From assembly GCF_035918155.1 (NCBI RefSeq), contig NZ_CP109327.1:8680001-8744000 (forward strand): a DNA stretch of 64,000 bases, written 5' to 3'. Each line of letters begins with the position of its first letter. Position 1 is the stretch's first letter. Under the pieces are notes generated by a model. It searched no databases. It saw only the letters and a program-made list of their open reading frames with translations, and was not told the DNA's origin. Of the stretch, positions 1 to 8,547 are shown in pieces. This DNA comes from Streptomyces sp. NBC_01591. Lineage in GTDB: Bacteria > Actinomycetota > Actinomycetes > Streptomycetales > Streptomycetaceae. The translations under genes and the position numbers were made by a program.

Positions 1-2
1 CC

Positions 3-227
3 GCGGACCTGGGGATCAACCCGGAGACCCTGCGGAACTGGATCCGGGTGGCCGGCTCCGGCTGCCCGCGGGGCCGCCGTTCGACCGCCCCGTCTTCAGC
101 CCCGGTAGTGCCGTCGGCGCTGGAAGCCGAGGTCGCCGCCCTGCGACGGGAAAACGCCGAGCTGAAGAAGGAACGCGAGATCCTGCGCAAGGCGGCCCGC
201 TATTTCGCGGCGGAGACGGGCTGGTGA
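3..227 (+). CDS. IS3-family transposase OrfA, 5' partial
   Basis: The C-terminal 74 codons of OrfA, the DNA-binding subunit of IS3 transposases. The first visible residues (DLGINPETLRNWIR) are the end of the helix-turn-helix. After them comes a leucine-zipper-like coiled coil (LEAEVAALRRENAELKKERE) used for dimerisation, and the protein ends in the typical ...KAARYFAAETGW. Its stop overlaps the GTG start of orfB by four bases. In this family OrfAB is usually made by -1 frameshifting. The start codon lies outside the window. Confidence 0.85.
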   Translation, partial: ADLGINPETLRNWIRVAGSGCPRGRRSTAPSSAPVVPSALEAEVAALRRENAELKKEREILRKAARYFAAETGW

Positions 228-1123
228 ACCGCTGCCAGTTCGTTGAGGACCACCAGCGCCGATACGGCGTGAAGCGGTTGTGCCGTGTGCTGGGCCTGGC
301 CCGGTCGACCTTCTACTACTGGCGCCGGACGGCGTCGCTGCGGGCAGCCCGGCAGGCGGCCGACGCACGGCTTGCCACCCTGATACGCACCGTCCACCGA
401 GCCTCGGACGGCACCTACGGTGTCCCGAGGATCACCGCCGAGCTTCGCGACGGGGGTGAGGTGGTGAACCACAAACGCGTCGCCCGGGTCATGAAGGCCA
501 TCGGCCTGGCCGGGCTCCGCCTGCGCCGCCGGCACCGCACCACCGTCCCCGACCTCACCGTCGCGAAGGTCCCGGCCCTGATCGGCCGCGACTTCACCGC
601 CACCGACGTCAACACCAAGTACGTCGGCGACATCACCTATCTGCCGCTGAGCGGCGGGACGTTCCGCTACCTGGCGACCGTGATCGACCTCGCCTCGCGG
701 CGCCTGGCGGGGTGGGCGATCGCCGACCACATGCGGGCCGACCTCGTCATCGACGCCCTGCATGCGGCCGAACGGACCCGCGGCAATCTCACCGGCGCCA
801 TTTTCCACAGCGATCACGGGGCCCAGTACTGCAGCCGGGCCTTCGCCGATGCCTGCCGCGAAGCCGGCGTCACCCAGTCCATGAGCGCGGTCGGCTCCAG
901 CGCGGACAACGCACTCGCCGAGTCGTTCAACGCGACCTGCAAACGGGAGACCCTCCAAGGCCGCCGGGCCTGGGACACCGAGCACGAGGCCCACCTGGAC
1001 CTCCTCCGCTGGCTCCACCGATACAACACCGTCCGACGCCACTCCCGCCTCGGACATCGCAGCCCCATCGCCTACGAGCGAGCACTCCGAACAACATCAA
1101 CTACGCTGGCCGAATCCGCATAA
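224..1123 (+). CDS. IS3-family transposase OrfB (DDE integrase catalytic subunit)
   Basis: 299 residues from a GTG overlapping the orfA stop. The N-terminal part (RYGVKRLCRVLGLARSTFYY) is the HTH_21 segment. The rve (RNase H-fold) core follows, with the first Asp in VGDITYLPL, the second in FHSDHGAQY, and the Glu in DNALAESFNATCKRE, so the DDE triad is visible. The C-terminus RRHSRLGHRSPIAYE is the usual end. Length is normal for the family and nothing is broken, so the element could be active if orfA is whole. Confidence 0.93.
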   Translation: MNRCQFVEDHQRRYGVKRLCRVLGLARSTFYYWRRTASLRAARQAADARLATLIRTVHRASDGTYGVPRITAELRDGGEVVNHKRVARVMKAIGLAGLRLRRRHRTTVPDLTVAKVPALIGRDFTATDVNTKYVGDITYLPLSGGTFRYLATVIDLASRRLAGWAIADHMRADLVIDALHAAERTRGNLTGAIFHSDHGAQYCSRAFADACREAGVTQSMSAVGSSADNALAESFNATCKRETLQGRRAWDTEHEAHLDLLRWLHRYNTVRRHSRLGHRSPIAYERALRTTSTTLAESA

Positions 1124-1146
1124 CCCGTGTTCAAGATCAGGGGTCA

Positions 1147-1534
1147 AGGCCCCTATCTGGCAGTTCCCGACCTTGCCCAGGGTGCCGGAGTACTGCCTGG
1201 CCACCCCGGGCGAGGACCTTCCGTCCTTCGGGAACCCGGTGTCGTCCACGGCCCACACCTGCGGCCGGACCACAGCCACCGCCCTGCGAGCCAGCCTGGC
1301 ACGAACCGTGTCCACCGGCCAGGTCGACGAGGTCATGAACTGCTGCAATTGCTGGTGGTCCACACCCAGCCGACCAGCCATCGGCTGCATCGACTTCCGA
1401 TGCCCGTCCAGCAGCAGGCCCCGCAGGTACAGCCCGCCCTTCCTCCGCTGATCAGCACGCGCCAAAGGCGCGAACACCTCCCCAGCGAACTCCTCCAACC
1501 GGGCCCTGCACGCCGCGAGTTCATCCGCCCTCAT
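1147..1534 (-). pseudogene. IS701-family transposase, N-terminal fragment
   Basis: Reads MRADELAACRARLEEFAGEV, then the conserved N-terminal block with PMAGRLGVDHQQLQQFMTSS and the first catalytic Asp in VWAVDDTGFPKDG. It continues to YSGTLGKVGNCQIGA and is then lost at the junction with the IS3 end. About 130 of some 400 residues remain, so it cannot be active. It is distinct from the IS701 copy near 47-48 kb. Confidence 0.8.
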
Positions 1535-1588
1535 AACTGCAGGAAACCATCAAGGCGACCACTTGCCCAGATACGTAACAAAGCCCTA

Positions 1589-2569
1589 CTAGCCACCCCC
1601 CAGCGTTGCGGGGGTGGGGCGGAAGGTGCGGCGGTATGCCTGGGGTGTGATCCCGATGGCGGCATGAAGGTGCTGGCGCAGGGAGACACCGGTGCCGAAT
1701 CCGGCGCGGCCGGCGACCAGGTCGACGGGCCAGTCAGTGGTCTCCAGCAGGTGCCGGGCCAGGTCGACGCGCTGGCGGACGAGCCACTGGCCGGGGCTGG
1801 TGCCGACCTCGTCGCGGAAGCGGCGGGTGAAGGTGCGCACGCTGACGTTGGCGTGGGCGGCCATATCGGCCAGAGTGACGGGTTCGGCGAGGTGTTCCAT
1901 GATCCACGCCTGTGTGGGGGCGGTGCCGGGGGCAGTGGGGTCGGGGACGGGGCGCTGGATGTACTGAGCCTGTCCGCCGTCGCGCCAGGGCGGTACGACG
2001 CACGAGCGGGCGACCTCGTTGGCGATTTCGCTGCCGTGGTCGCGGCGGACGATGTGCAGGCACAGGTCGATTCCGGCGGCGACCCCGGCAGAGGTGAGGA
2101 TCTCGCCGTCGTCGATGAAGAGGACGTCAGGGTTGATGCGCGCGGTGGGGAACATGCGCTGCAGGCGGTCGGCTTCGCGCCAGTGGGTAGTGGCGGGGCG
2201 GCCGTCTAGCAGCCCCGCGGCGGCCAGCACGTAGGTGCCGGTGCAGATCGCCACGATCCGGGTTTCGGGGCGGATGGCGGCCAGGGCCTCGCGCAGGGGG
2301 TCGGGCAGGCGGCCCTCCTCGCGAATGGGGCCCAGCGCGTGGGAGGGCGGGATGACGACGGTGTCGACGGTGGTCAGCAGGGAGGCGTCGTGGGAGACGG
2401 TGAGCTGGTAGTCGGCCTCGGTGCGGACGGGGTGGCCGTCCAGGCTGCACGTGGTCACGGAGTAGAGCCGGTTGCCCGTGCCGTCGCGGGCGGCGCCGAA
2501 GATCCGCGCGGGGATGCCGAGCTCGAAGGGGACGACACCTTCCAGGGCCAGAACGCCAATGTGGTGCAT
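1589..2569 (-). CDS. GlxA-type AraC-family transcriptional regulator
   Basis: 326 residues. Residues about 5-170 form a DJ-1/PfpI-like (class I glutamine amidotransferase) ligand domain with Cys109 in AICTGTYVLAAAGLLDG. Residues about 215-315 form an AraC/XylS DNA-binding domain with two helix-turn-helix motifs (VTLADMAAHANVSVRTFTRR; VDLVAGRAGFGTGVSLRQH). The family usually activates nearby oxidoreductase genes. This gene is divergent from the quinone oxidoreductase at 2699 with 129 bp between them, so it probably controls it. The effector is unknown. Confidence 0.9.
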   Translation of the reverse strand: MHHIGVLALEGVVPFELGIPARIFGAARDGTGNRLYSVTTCSLDGHPVRTEADYQLTVSHDASLLTTVDTVVIPPSHALGPIREEGRLPDPLREALAAIRPETRIVAICTGTYVLAAAGLLDGRPATTHWREADRLQRMFPTARINPDVLFIDDGEILTSAGVAAGIDLCLHIVRRDHGSEIANEVARSCVVPPWRDGGQAQYIQRPVPDPTAPGTAPTQAWIMEHLAEPVTLADMAAHANVSVRTFTRRFRDEVGTSPGQWLVRQRVDLARHLLETTDWPVDLVAGRAGFGTGVSLRQHLHAAIGITPQAYRRTFRPTPATLGGG

Positions 2570-2698
2570 GACCCGATCCTTTCACTCCATGGCCATCGGG
2601 CCACTACTGGGGGTCTTTCCTCCCAGGCAGTCTTAGGACGTGCCCAGGAGAAACGGCACGAACGACAAGAAACGCACTGCTGAAAAGAGCACGTCATC

Positions 2699-3667
2699 AT
2701 GGACCAGGCCACCAGCCCCTCGACCATGCGCGCCGTCTCCCAGGACGCCGCTGGAGCCCCGGAGGTCCTCAAGACCGTCGAGACGCAGCGTCCGGTCCCG
2801 GGCCGGGGCGAGATCCTGGTCCGGGTGCACGCGGCAGGCGTGAACCCGGCCGACTGGAAGACCCGCGAGCGCGGCGTGTTCGCCACCGGAGCCAGGCCGC
2901 CGTTCACCCTGGGCTTCGACGTCGCTGGGGTGGTCGAGGCGGTCGGCGGCGGGGTGACACTCTTCGAGGTCGGCGACGAGGTGTTCGGGATGCCGCGCTT
3001 CCCGCACCCGGCGGGGGCCTATGCCGAGTACGTCGCCGCCCCGACCCGCCACTTCGCCCCGCGCCCCAACGGCCTGAACCACATCCAGGCCGGCGCCCTG
3101 CCGCTGGCCTCGCTGACCGCTTGGCAGGCCCTGGTGGACACCGCGAACGTCCAGCCCGGCCAGCGCGTCCTGATCCACGCGGCCGCCGGAGGCGTCGGCC
3201 ACCTGGCCGTGCAGATCGCCAAGGCCCGCGGCGCGTACGTCATCGGCACGGCCAGCGCGGCCAAGCACGAGCTGCTGCGCTCGCTGGGCGCCGACGAGCT
3301 GATCGACTACCGCACCCAGGACTTCGCCGAGACCCTCCGCGACGTCGATGTCGTCCTGGACACCCTCGGCGGCCCCAACTGGGCCCGGTCCCTGCAAACG
3401 CTGCGGCCGGGCGGCACGCTGATCTCGATCCTGCCGCTGGACGACACCTTCCCCGCGAAGGAGGCCGAGGCGGCCGGTATCCGGGCGGTGTTCATGCTCG
3501 TCGAGCCCGACCATGCGGGGTTGCGCGAGATCACCTCCCTGGTCGAGGACGGCCACCTGCGCGTGATTGTCGACGCGGTCTTCCCCCTCGAAGAAGCCGT
3601 CCGGGCCCACACGCTGGGCGAGATCGGCCGCACCACCGGCAAGATCGTCCTCTCCATCGCCCCCTGA
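2699..3667 (+). CDS. NADP-dependent zinc-free oxidoreductase, quinone oxidoreductase type (MDR family)
   Basis: 322 residues. A GroES-like N-terminal domain (about 20-130) is followed by a Rossmann domain with the dinucleotide motif AAAGGVG at 161-167. The Cys/His zinc ligands of true alcohol dehydrogenases are absent, which fits the QOR/crotonyl branch that reduces quinones or enones with NADPH. The end (GRTTGKIVLSIAP) is typical. It is divergent from the GlxA-like regulator and followed 109 bp later by a SnoaL-like gene, probably a co-regulated detoxification pair. Substrate not predictable. Confidence 0.9.
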   Translation: MDQATSPSTMRAVSQDAAGAPEVLKTVETQRPVPGRGEILVRVHAAGVNPADWKTRERGVFATGARPPFTLGFDVAGVVEAVGGGVTLFEVGDEVFGMPRFPHPAGAYAEYVAAPTRHFAPRPNGLNHIQAGALPLASLTAWQALVDTANVQPGQRVLIHAAAGGVGHLAVQIAKARGAYVIGTASAAKHELLRSLGADELIDYRTQDFAETLRDVDVVLDTLGGPNWARSLQTLRPGGTLISILPLDDTFPAKEAEAAGIRAVFMLVEPDHAGLREITSLVEDGHLRVIVDAVFPLEEAVRAHTLGEIGRTTGKIVLSIAP

Positions 3668-3776
3668 CCCGCCCCGCAGCTTCTGCCCTGCGGCAGCCAG
3701 ACCGCCGGCTCCCCGGCCTGCGTCAGGCAGGACCCATCCCACCCGCACGACACACACCACACAGAACGGAACCACC

Positions 3777-4193
3777 ATGAGCACCATCACCGCCCAGGCC
3801 AGCACCCGTGACGTTGTCGACGCATTCTTCGCCCGCTTCGGCGAAGGCGACATGCCCGCCCTGCTGGACCTGTTCGCCGACGACATTGCCTTCCACGTCG
3901 GCGGCGCTCCCAACGTCCCCTGGGCCGGAAACCGCACCACCAAGGACGACATCGCCGCGTTCTTCGCCTCCTTCGGCCGGCACCTCACCCCCGCAAAGGA
4001 GTACGTCGTCGCCACGACCGTCGTCGATGGTGACCACGCCGTGGTCATCGGCCACAACCGCTTCGGGGTCCTGGCCACCGGCAAGACCTTCACCAACCAC
4101 TTTGCCCTCCACATCACCGCAGCCGAAGGCAAGATCACCGGCTACCGCATGTACGAGGACAGCCACGCCATCAGCGAAGCCTTCACCTTCTGA
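3777..4193 (+). CDS. SnoaL-like / NTF2-fold protein
   Basis: 138 residues from ATG 3777, the first good start after a purine-rich stretch. Contains the usual NTF2/SnoaL start (DVVDAFFARFGEGDMPALLDLFADDIAFHVGG), a central ATTVVDGDHAVVIGHNRF, and an end FALHITAAEGKITGYRMYEDS. Such small cone-shaped proteins act as cyclases, isomerases or ligand binders; many Streptomyces copies sit beside oxidoreductases, as here. IS6 copy A begins 33 bp after its stop. Confidence 0.85.
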   Translation: MSTITAQASTRDVVDAFFARFGEGDMPALLDLFADDIAFHVGGAPNVPWAGNRTTKDDIAAFFASFGRHLTPAKEYVVATTVVDGDHAVVIGHNRFGVLATGKTFTNHFALHITAAEGKITGYRMYEDSHAISEAFTF

Positions 4194-4225
4194 CCACACG
4201 TCGGCAACTACCGCACAGTGCTCCA

Positions 4226-5092
4226 GGGCACTGTCACGTTGACTGGCCGGGTGGGATGATCTTCTGGTTGGTCGTGCCGGGGAGAGATTCGTTCGTGTCG
4301 TCCGCGTCGCCGTCGTACAAGGGCCACCGGTACCCGGTGGAGGTGATCGCGCACGCGGTATGGCTGTACTTCCGCTTCCCGCTGTCCTTCCGCGAGGTCG
4401 AGGAGCTGATGCTCGAGCGCGGCGTCATCGTCTCCTACGAGACCATCCGCCGCTGGTCCGCCAAGTTCGGCCAGGCCTACGCGGACGGACTGCGCCGCCG
4501 TCGGCCACGGCCCGGGGACAAGTGGCACCTGGACGAGGTCTTCGTGAAGAACAACGGAGAGCAGAAGTACCTGTGGCGGGCCGTCGACCAGGACGGCAAC
4601 GTGCTCGACATCCTCCTGCAGAGCCGCCGGGACAAGGCCGCGGCAGGACGCTTCTTCCGCCGCCTGATGAAGAAGACCCGTACGGTGCCGCGGGTGGTCG
4701 TCACCGACAAGCTCCGTTCCTACGGCGCGGCGCACCGCGAGGTCATGCCCTCGGTGGAACACCGTGCCCACAAGGGCCTGAACAACCGGGCCGAGAACAG
4801 TCATCAGCCTACCCGGCAGCGCGAACGTGCCATTAAGGGATTCCGCTCCGTCGGCGGGGCCCAGCGGTTCCTGTCCGCGTTCAGCGGCATCTCACCCCAC
4901 TTCCGCCCTCACCGCCACCTGATGACCGCCTCCGACCACCGAGCCGAGATGACCGTCCGCTTCGCGATCTGGGACCAGATCACCGGCGCTGCCGGCCGGC
5001 CCACCACAGCCTGACCACAGGCCCGGACCGCGGGCCCCACCAGGCCACGACGCACCGTCAGGCACCTGCAACCCAACAACGTAACAGCACCC
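4226..5092. mobile_element. IS6-family element, copy A
   Basis: Bounded by imperfect inverted repeats: left GGGCACTGTCACGTTG, right (complement) GGGTGCTGTTACGTTG. It contains one transposase gene. The 8 bp flanking each side do not match, so target duplications are gone, which is common after IS6-mediated co-integrate formation or deletion. Directly beyond the right repeat lies a helicase-associated-domain gene fragment. Confidence 0.88.
4295..5014 (+). CDS. IS6-family transposase
   Basis: 239 residues if GTG 4295 is used, which has a GGGAGAG ribosome site 8 bases upstream; an in-frame ATG at 4256 is the alternative. Shows the family signature: SYKGHRYPVEVI start, HTH (LSFREVEELMLERGVIVSYETIRRW), first Asp in KWHLDEVF, second in VVVTDKLRSYGAAHRE, and Glu in NNRAENSHQPTRQRER. 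Intact. The same protein is encoded at 61416 (roughly 85-90% alike by eye), and its C-terminal quarter at 34517. Confidence 0.93.
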   Translation: MSSASPSYKGHRYPVEVIAHAVWLYFRFPLSFREVEELMLERGVIVSYETIRRWSAKFGQAYADGLRRRRPRPGDKWHLDEVFVKNNGEQKYLWRAVDQDGNVLDILLQSRRDKAAAGRFFRRLMKKTRTVPRVVVTDKLRSYGAAHREVMPSVEHRAHKGLNNRAENSHQPTRQRERAIKGFRSVGGAQRFLSAFSGISPHFRPHRHLMTASDHRAEMTVRFAIWDQITGAAGRPTTA

Positions 5093-5205
5093 GTGAGGGT
5101 GTTCTCCAGGATCCACTGCTGTTCGGGTAGGAGCTGCTCCCACCCGAACCGCTGCACGTTTACCCACCGTCCGAGGTCCTTGCGCCCGGCCAGGTGGTGG
5201 GCAGT
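5093..5205 (-). pseudogene. Helicase-associated-domain protein fragment
   Basis: On the minus strand this reads HHLAGRKDLGRWVNVQRFGW followed by EQLLPEQQWILENTL, a typical helicase-associated repeat from Streptomyces. It runs directly into the right inverted repeat of IS6 copy A, so IS6 removed the rest. Only about 37 codons remain. Confidence 0.65.
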
Positions 5206-5268
5206 CCTCCGATCAGCGTCTCCGACGGCACCCCTCAGCCCTCGACGGGCGCGCGGTCGACCTCTACC

Positions 5269-5655
5269 TCACCGGTCGCCGAAGGTCACCTCCTTCGCGT
5301 CCTCGGCGTACTCGAAGTTGCCGGTGAAACCCCAGTTCTTCCAGCCGCCGTCCCCCTTGTTGGTGATGGTTCCGCTGTCGAGGGCGAACACATCGACACC
5401 GTCCACCACCGCAAGATGTTCGAGGCCGGACACCCCGGAGAAGGAGAGGTTGTTGAACGATTTCGCCACGATGATGTTCTTGCCGGGGAAGCTGCGGCTG
5501 TACTCGTCGATCAGTGAATGGGTCAGCTCGGCGTCGTCGCCCGGCACCTTGCCGGAGTAGTCGGTACCGGGGTACGGGCCGCCGTCCGTGTACTTCGGCG
5601 ACTCGTCGTCGAAATTGACCGTGCCCGATCCGGTGGCAGTGGAATCGGCCTCCAT
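5269..5655 (-). pseudogene. Unidentified protein, probable C-terminal part
   Basis: 128 codons ending ...NFEYAEDAKEVTFGDR. Composition is that of a soluble, acidic, possibly secreted beta-rich domain (many Gly, Asp, Ser; GLEHLAVVDGVDVFALDSGT). There is no ribosome site before the first ATG and no signal peptide, so the N-terminus is probably missing. I do not recognise the family with confidence. The bases upstream to 5967 hold no convincing gene. Confidence 0.4.
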
Positions 5656-5967
5656 TTAAAGTCAACCCGGGCAGCGAAACGTCTGCGCGAAACCGTGGCC
5701 TTCCTCAGGTGCGCTCCGCGATGAGCTGACGGCACAGGCGCGCGCGGTCTGCCAGCCCATCGCCCGCAGCCGAAAGTTCAGCCAACCCGCGCGAGGTCCG
5801 CCGCTGGAAGAGGGAGACAGAGAAGGGGCCGGCGGAGAGCCACTTGCGAGAAGCGACCCGGCACACCACCGGCCCCTGACCAACATCCACGCAGACGTCA
5901 CCGCCAGCCGAGGAAGTCCCACCAGCGTAGCCCGTCCGCCGGAACACCCGAGAGAAGCCAACCGCCC

Positions 5968-6573
5968 GTGATCCCCCACAGCCGCCCCGTGATCAACGAA
6001 GCCGACATCGCCCAGCAGGCCGGCGTACCCATCGCCACCTGGCGGCGCCGCGACGCCCCCGCATTCCGCCAGCACGTGCCAACCCTCTTCCCCGACAGTC
6101 GCGTCCTGGTCTACGACCTCGCCCAGGCCCAGGCCCACCTCGACGGGCGGCCCATCCCCGCCCTGCCCACCCGCGAACACCCCGACGACCTCCTCAACGA
6201 CGAGGAGGCCGCCGCCCTGCTCGACGTCGCGGCAAGCACCGTCCGCGCCTACGCGACCCAGGGCTACCTCCCGCCCGGCACAACCGTCTACAGCCTCCGA
6301 CTCTGGGCCCGACGCGACGTCGAGAAACGCCGCAACGCCCCTCCCCGGCAGGGAAAGGGAGGCGGACGCCCCCCGGGCACAGGGAACGGGCCCCTCAAGG
6401 CCCACGCCTACGAAGGCGACCCCCGCCTGCGCACCGCCACCGAGGCACTCGAAACCGCCGAGGACGTCCCCCGTACCCGCCTCGCGGCCGCTCTCGCCGC
6501 CCAGTACGGCGGATCAACCCGTACCTGGGAACGGCTCCTCGCCCAAGCCCACCGCAGCTCCCCGTCCCGGTGA
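5968..6573 (+). CDS. DNA-binding protein with two MerR/excisionase-type HTH segments
   Basis: 201 residues from a GTG. Two short winged-HTH-like segments are visible: near the start (INEADIAQQAGVPIATWRRR) and about residues 70-105 (LLNDEEAAALLDVAASTVRAYAT). A basic Gly/Pro linker (RQGKGGGRPPGTGNG) follows, and then a helical C-terminus (RTRLAAALAAQYGGSTRTWERLL). This resembles small accessory DNA-binding proteins of actinobacterial plasmids and integrative elements. No adjacent recombinase survives. Function beyond DNA binding is inference. Confidence 0.7.
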   Translation: MIPHSRPVINEADIAQQAGVPIATWRRRDAPAFRQHVPTLFPDSRVLVYDLAQAQAHLDGRPIPALPTREHPDDLLNDEEAAALLDVAASTVRAYATQGYLPPGTTVYSLRLWARRDVEKRRNAPPRQGKGGGRPPGTGNGPLKAHAYEGDPRLRTATEALETAEDVPRTRLAAALAAQYGGSTRTWERLLAQAHRSSPSR

Positions 6574-6740
6574 CCTTCTTCTCCGTCCGCGCCCCGATCC
6601 GGGGCACCGTGGAGATCAGCAGCGAATGCGGGTCGCGCCGGTTCTCCAGCGACACCCCGTTCGGCATCAGGAAGCGCTCGGACAGTCGGCGGTACTGCTC
6701 ACCGAGGTGCCGTACGAGGGCCTGGCGTCGGTGTTCGCGT
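6574..6740 (-). pseudogene. Unidentified gene fragment
   Basis: On the minus strand an open stretch reads HRRQALVRHLGEQYRRLSER then FLMPNGVSLENRRDPHSLL, which has the look of real protein. It has no start, and is cut off by the neighbouring genes on both sides. The family was not recognised. Confidence 0.3.
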
Positions 6741-7361
6741 TCAGGACCGGAAGCCGATGACTCCAAAGCCAGGCCGTCCCGCGGCGTGCCGCATCCAGCC
6801 GAGACACTGCATAACGGCCTCCACGACCTCAGACTCCAGCGGTGGCGCCTGGCCCGACTCGTCGACCGCCCGCTTGGTGGCCTCGAACTGCTCCAGCGCC
6901 TGTGCGATGTGATCGGGCGTCCACTCGCCGCAGCCCGGTATGAATGTGTACGGCAGAGGATCGGGCAGGTCGCTGTAGCTGAAGTCCTCAACAGACACGG
7001 CGGTGACGCCCAGAGCATTCAGGCCCTCGTCGACCACCGACAGCCAGTCACCCCGGTGCGGCGTAAAACGGTCGTTGTCCAAGAACGAGCCGGTGAGCGA
7101 ACACAGCCGCTTGTAGGCGTAGCCGTACTGGAAGGCGTGGTCCCTATCCTCACTGAAGGGCTCGCCGTCGATGACCGCGCGCAGTGCCTCGTATGCCGTG
7201 GGGGCGCCTTCCTCGATCGCGTCGCTGAAATAGTCGTCGTCGCGTGCCAGGTCGTCCCCGAAGCCGTTGCGGATCGCCTCCAGCAACTGGTTGTCGCGGG
7301 ATCCGACCAAGGCGCGCGTAGCGGCCACGTCGAGCAGGTAGACGCTCAGAGAAGAACTCAT
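6741..7361 (-). CDS. Conserved Streptomyces protein, DUF7691-like
   Basis: 206 residues starting MSSSLSVYLLDVAATRALVG, a start I associate with the DUF7691 group of small Streptomyces cytosolic proteins. The middle is acidic with paired aromatic residues (PDPLPYTFIPGCGEWTPDHI), and the end is helical (VVEAVMQCLGWMRHAAG). No membrane segment or signal peptide. It appears intact. Function unknown. The DUF assignment is from memory and should be checked by profile search. Confidence 0.65.
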   Translation of the reverse strand: MSSSLSVYLLDVAATRALVGSRDNQLLEAIRNGFGDDLARDDDYFSDAIEEGAPTAYEALRAVIDGEPFSEDRDHAFQYGYAYKRLCSLTGSFLDNDRFTPHRGDWLSVVDEGLNALGVTAVSVEDFSYSDLPDPLPYTFIPGCGEWTPDHIAQALEQFEATKRAVDESGQAPPLESEVVEAVMQCLGWMRHAAGRPGFGVIGFRS

Positions 7362-7539
7362 GGGACGAACCTAAGGGAAGCCGCTGACACTGCTGCGCGC
7401 GGGCACCGCCCGGCCAGGCAGGTCACGGCCCGGTGCAGTCTTCGAGGGCGTGCCGGTCATCATGACCACCGCGGAGGAGCGCGGAACGGTCGACGCGCTG
7501 CATGTCGTCGATGCCGGTCCGCCCCGCGGCTTCACCCTG
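7362..7539. other. Intergenic stretch without recognisable gene
   Basis: A plus-strand stretch reads EGVPVIMTTAEERGTVDALH and could be the remains of a protein, but no family was recognised and no start or stop supports it. Confidence 0.3.
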
Positions 7540-7599
7540 AGTCACCCGGACCGGCGTCCTACGGCACGCTACGAGCGGCCAACCCGACCGCGTCCCGCT
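7540..7599. mobile_element. 60-bp remnant of an IS110-III end
   Basis: These 60 bases are the reverse complement of 58591-58650, the left non-coding end of the IS110-family element at 58.6-59.9 kb, with one mismatch. The rhamnosidase reading frame enters this block and stops inside it, so its last residues are insertion-derived. This indicates that an IS110-III-like copy once truncated the gene and was later deleted. Confidence 0.8.
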
Positions 7600-8547
7600 C
7601 GGAGGACAGAACCACGCCCACGATGTCGTTGGGCGCCAGGTCCTGATCCAGGACCTCGATCTCCAGGTAACGGAAGCCGTGGATGGTGAAGCTCGGTTCG
7701 AACCACTCACCCGGGGCGCCGATGATGACCTCGTCACGCTGGTACCACGGCTTTTTCCTGTCGCTCAGAATCCACTGCGTGTCCAGCTCGCCGTCAGGGC
7801 TGATGAGCTCGCTATAGGTGACGCGGACAGAGGTGCCCGCCCGGCCGGTGAGGCGCAGGCGCGCGACGCCGGCGAAGTTCTGCCCGAAATCAACCAGTTG
7901 GCGTCCCCTGGGGGATCGCCACACCGAAACCGGTGTCAGCTCTTTCACGGCAGTGACCGGTGGTACCTGCTCAGCGATCAGCTGCCGGGAGTGCGGGGAG
8001 AACGGACGCACCGGGCGCGACTGAGCGTGGTCATGAGGCTGACTCCACGGCGCAGGGATACGCAGATCTGCAAACTCACCGAACTTCGGGTCGGCACGCA
8101 CGACGGGCCCGCGGCCCACGGTCCACGTGGCGTCCGTGCCCCACGTGCGTCGGGTTCCGTCGGCGAACTCCAGCTCCAAGTGCAGGTATGCCGCCAGTTC
8201 CGGCCCGTAGACGCAGCGGCGTGCGAGAAACCCGAGGCGGCCACGGAAACGCCCGTCGGCGACCACCAGGTGGAACAGATTCATGCCGGGGACGATCGCG
8301 CCGGCCGGGTCGTACTCGCGGTACTCGACCTCCTGCTCGAACGGCGTGAAGCGTGGCACCAGGCTCGCCCCGGTCAGGTCCTTGCCGTTGACCACCAGGC
8401 GGTACCAGCCCAGGGCCGAGGCGTAGGCGCGGGCCCGGACGACCCGTTCGGGAATTTCCAGGGCGGCCCCGAAGTAGAGCACCGGATCTTCGTCGGCTGC
8501 GTACGTCATCGAGTCCGTGATCCACTCGCCTTGCAGTACTCGAAGCG
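7559..8547 (-). pseudogene. Alpha-L-rhamnosidase (GH78-type), N-terminal domains only
   Basis: Carries the beta-sandwich part of bacterial alpha-L-rhamnosidases, enzymes that release terminal L-rhamnose: about ALRVLQGEWITDSMTY upstream of the first ATG, then ALEIPERVVRARAYASALGW, VDFGQNFAGVARLRLTGRAG, and GFRYLEIEVL. The alpha/alpha6-barrel catalytic domain is absent. The 5' side is cut at about 8547 by a truncated IS4 element; the 3' side ends in the IS110-III remnant at 7540-7599. Not functional as an enzyme. Confidence 0.85.

Larger units (their letters stand above)
1..1146. mobile_element. IS3-family element, left end cut by window edge
   Basis: Holds the end of orfA and a complete orfB. 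The right end is placed at about 1146 because the sequence there ends in CA and reads as TGACCCCTGATCTTGAAC on the other strand, the TG...CA form usual for IS3 ends. Immediately beyond, an IS701-type transposase reading frame begins in mid-gene, so the IS3 interrupts or abuts it. Confidence 0.75.

Noticed and set aside
1149..1158. GCCCCTATCT near 1150 as another IS110 right end like 15631 and 30250
   Set aside because: Here it is explained as coding sequence of the IS701 fragment (CQIGA); only ten bases match and the rest of the tip is absent.
8076..8547. C-terminal 150 codons of the long IS4 frame
   Set aside because: They are an antisense-frame shadow of the rhamnosidase gene; IS4 homology ends at about 8547.
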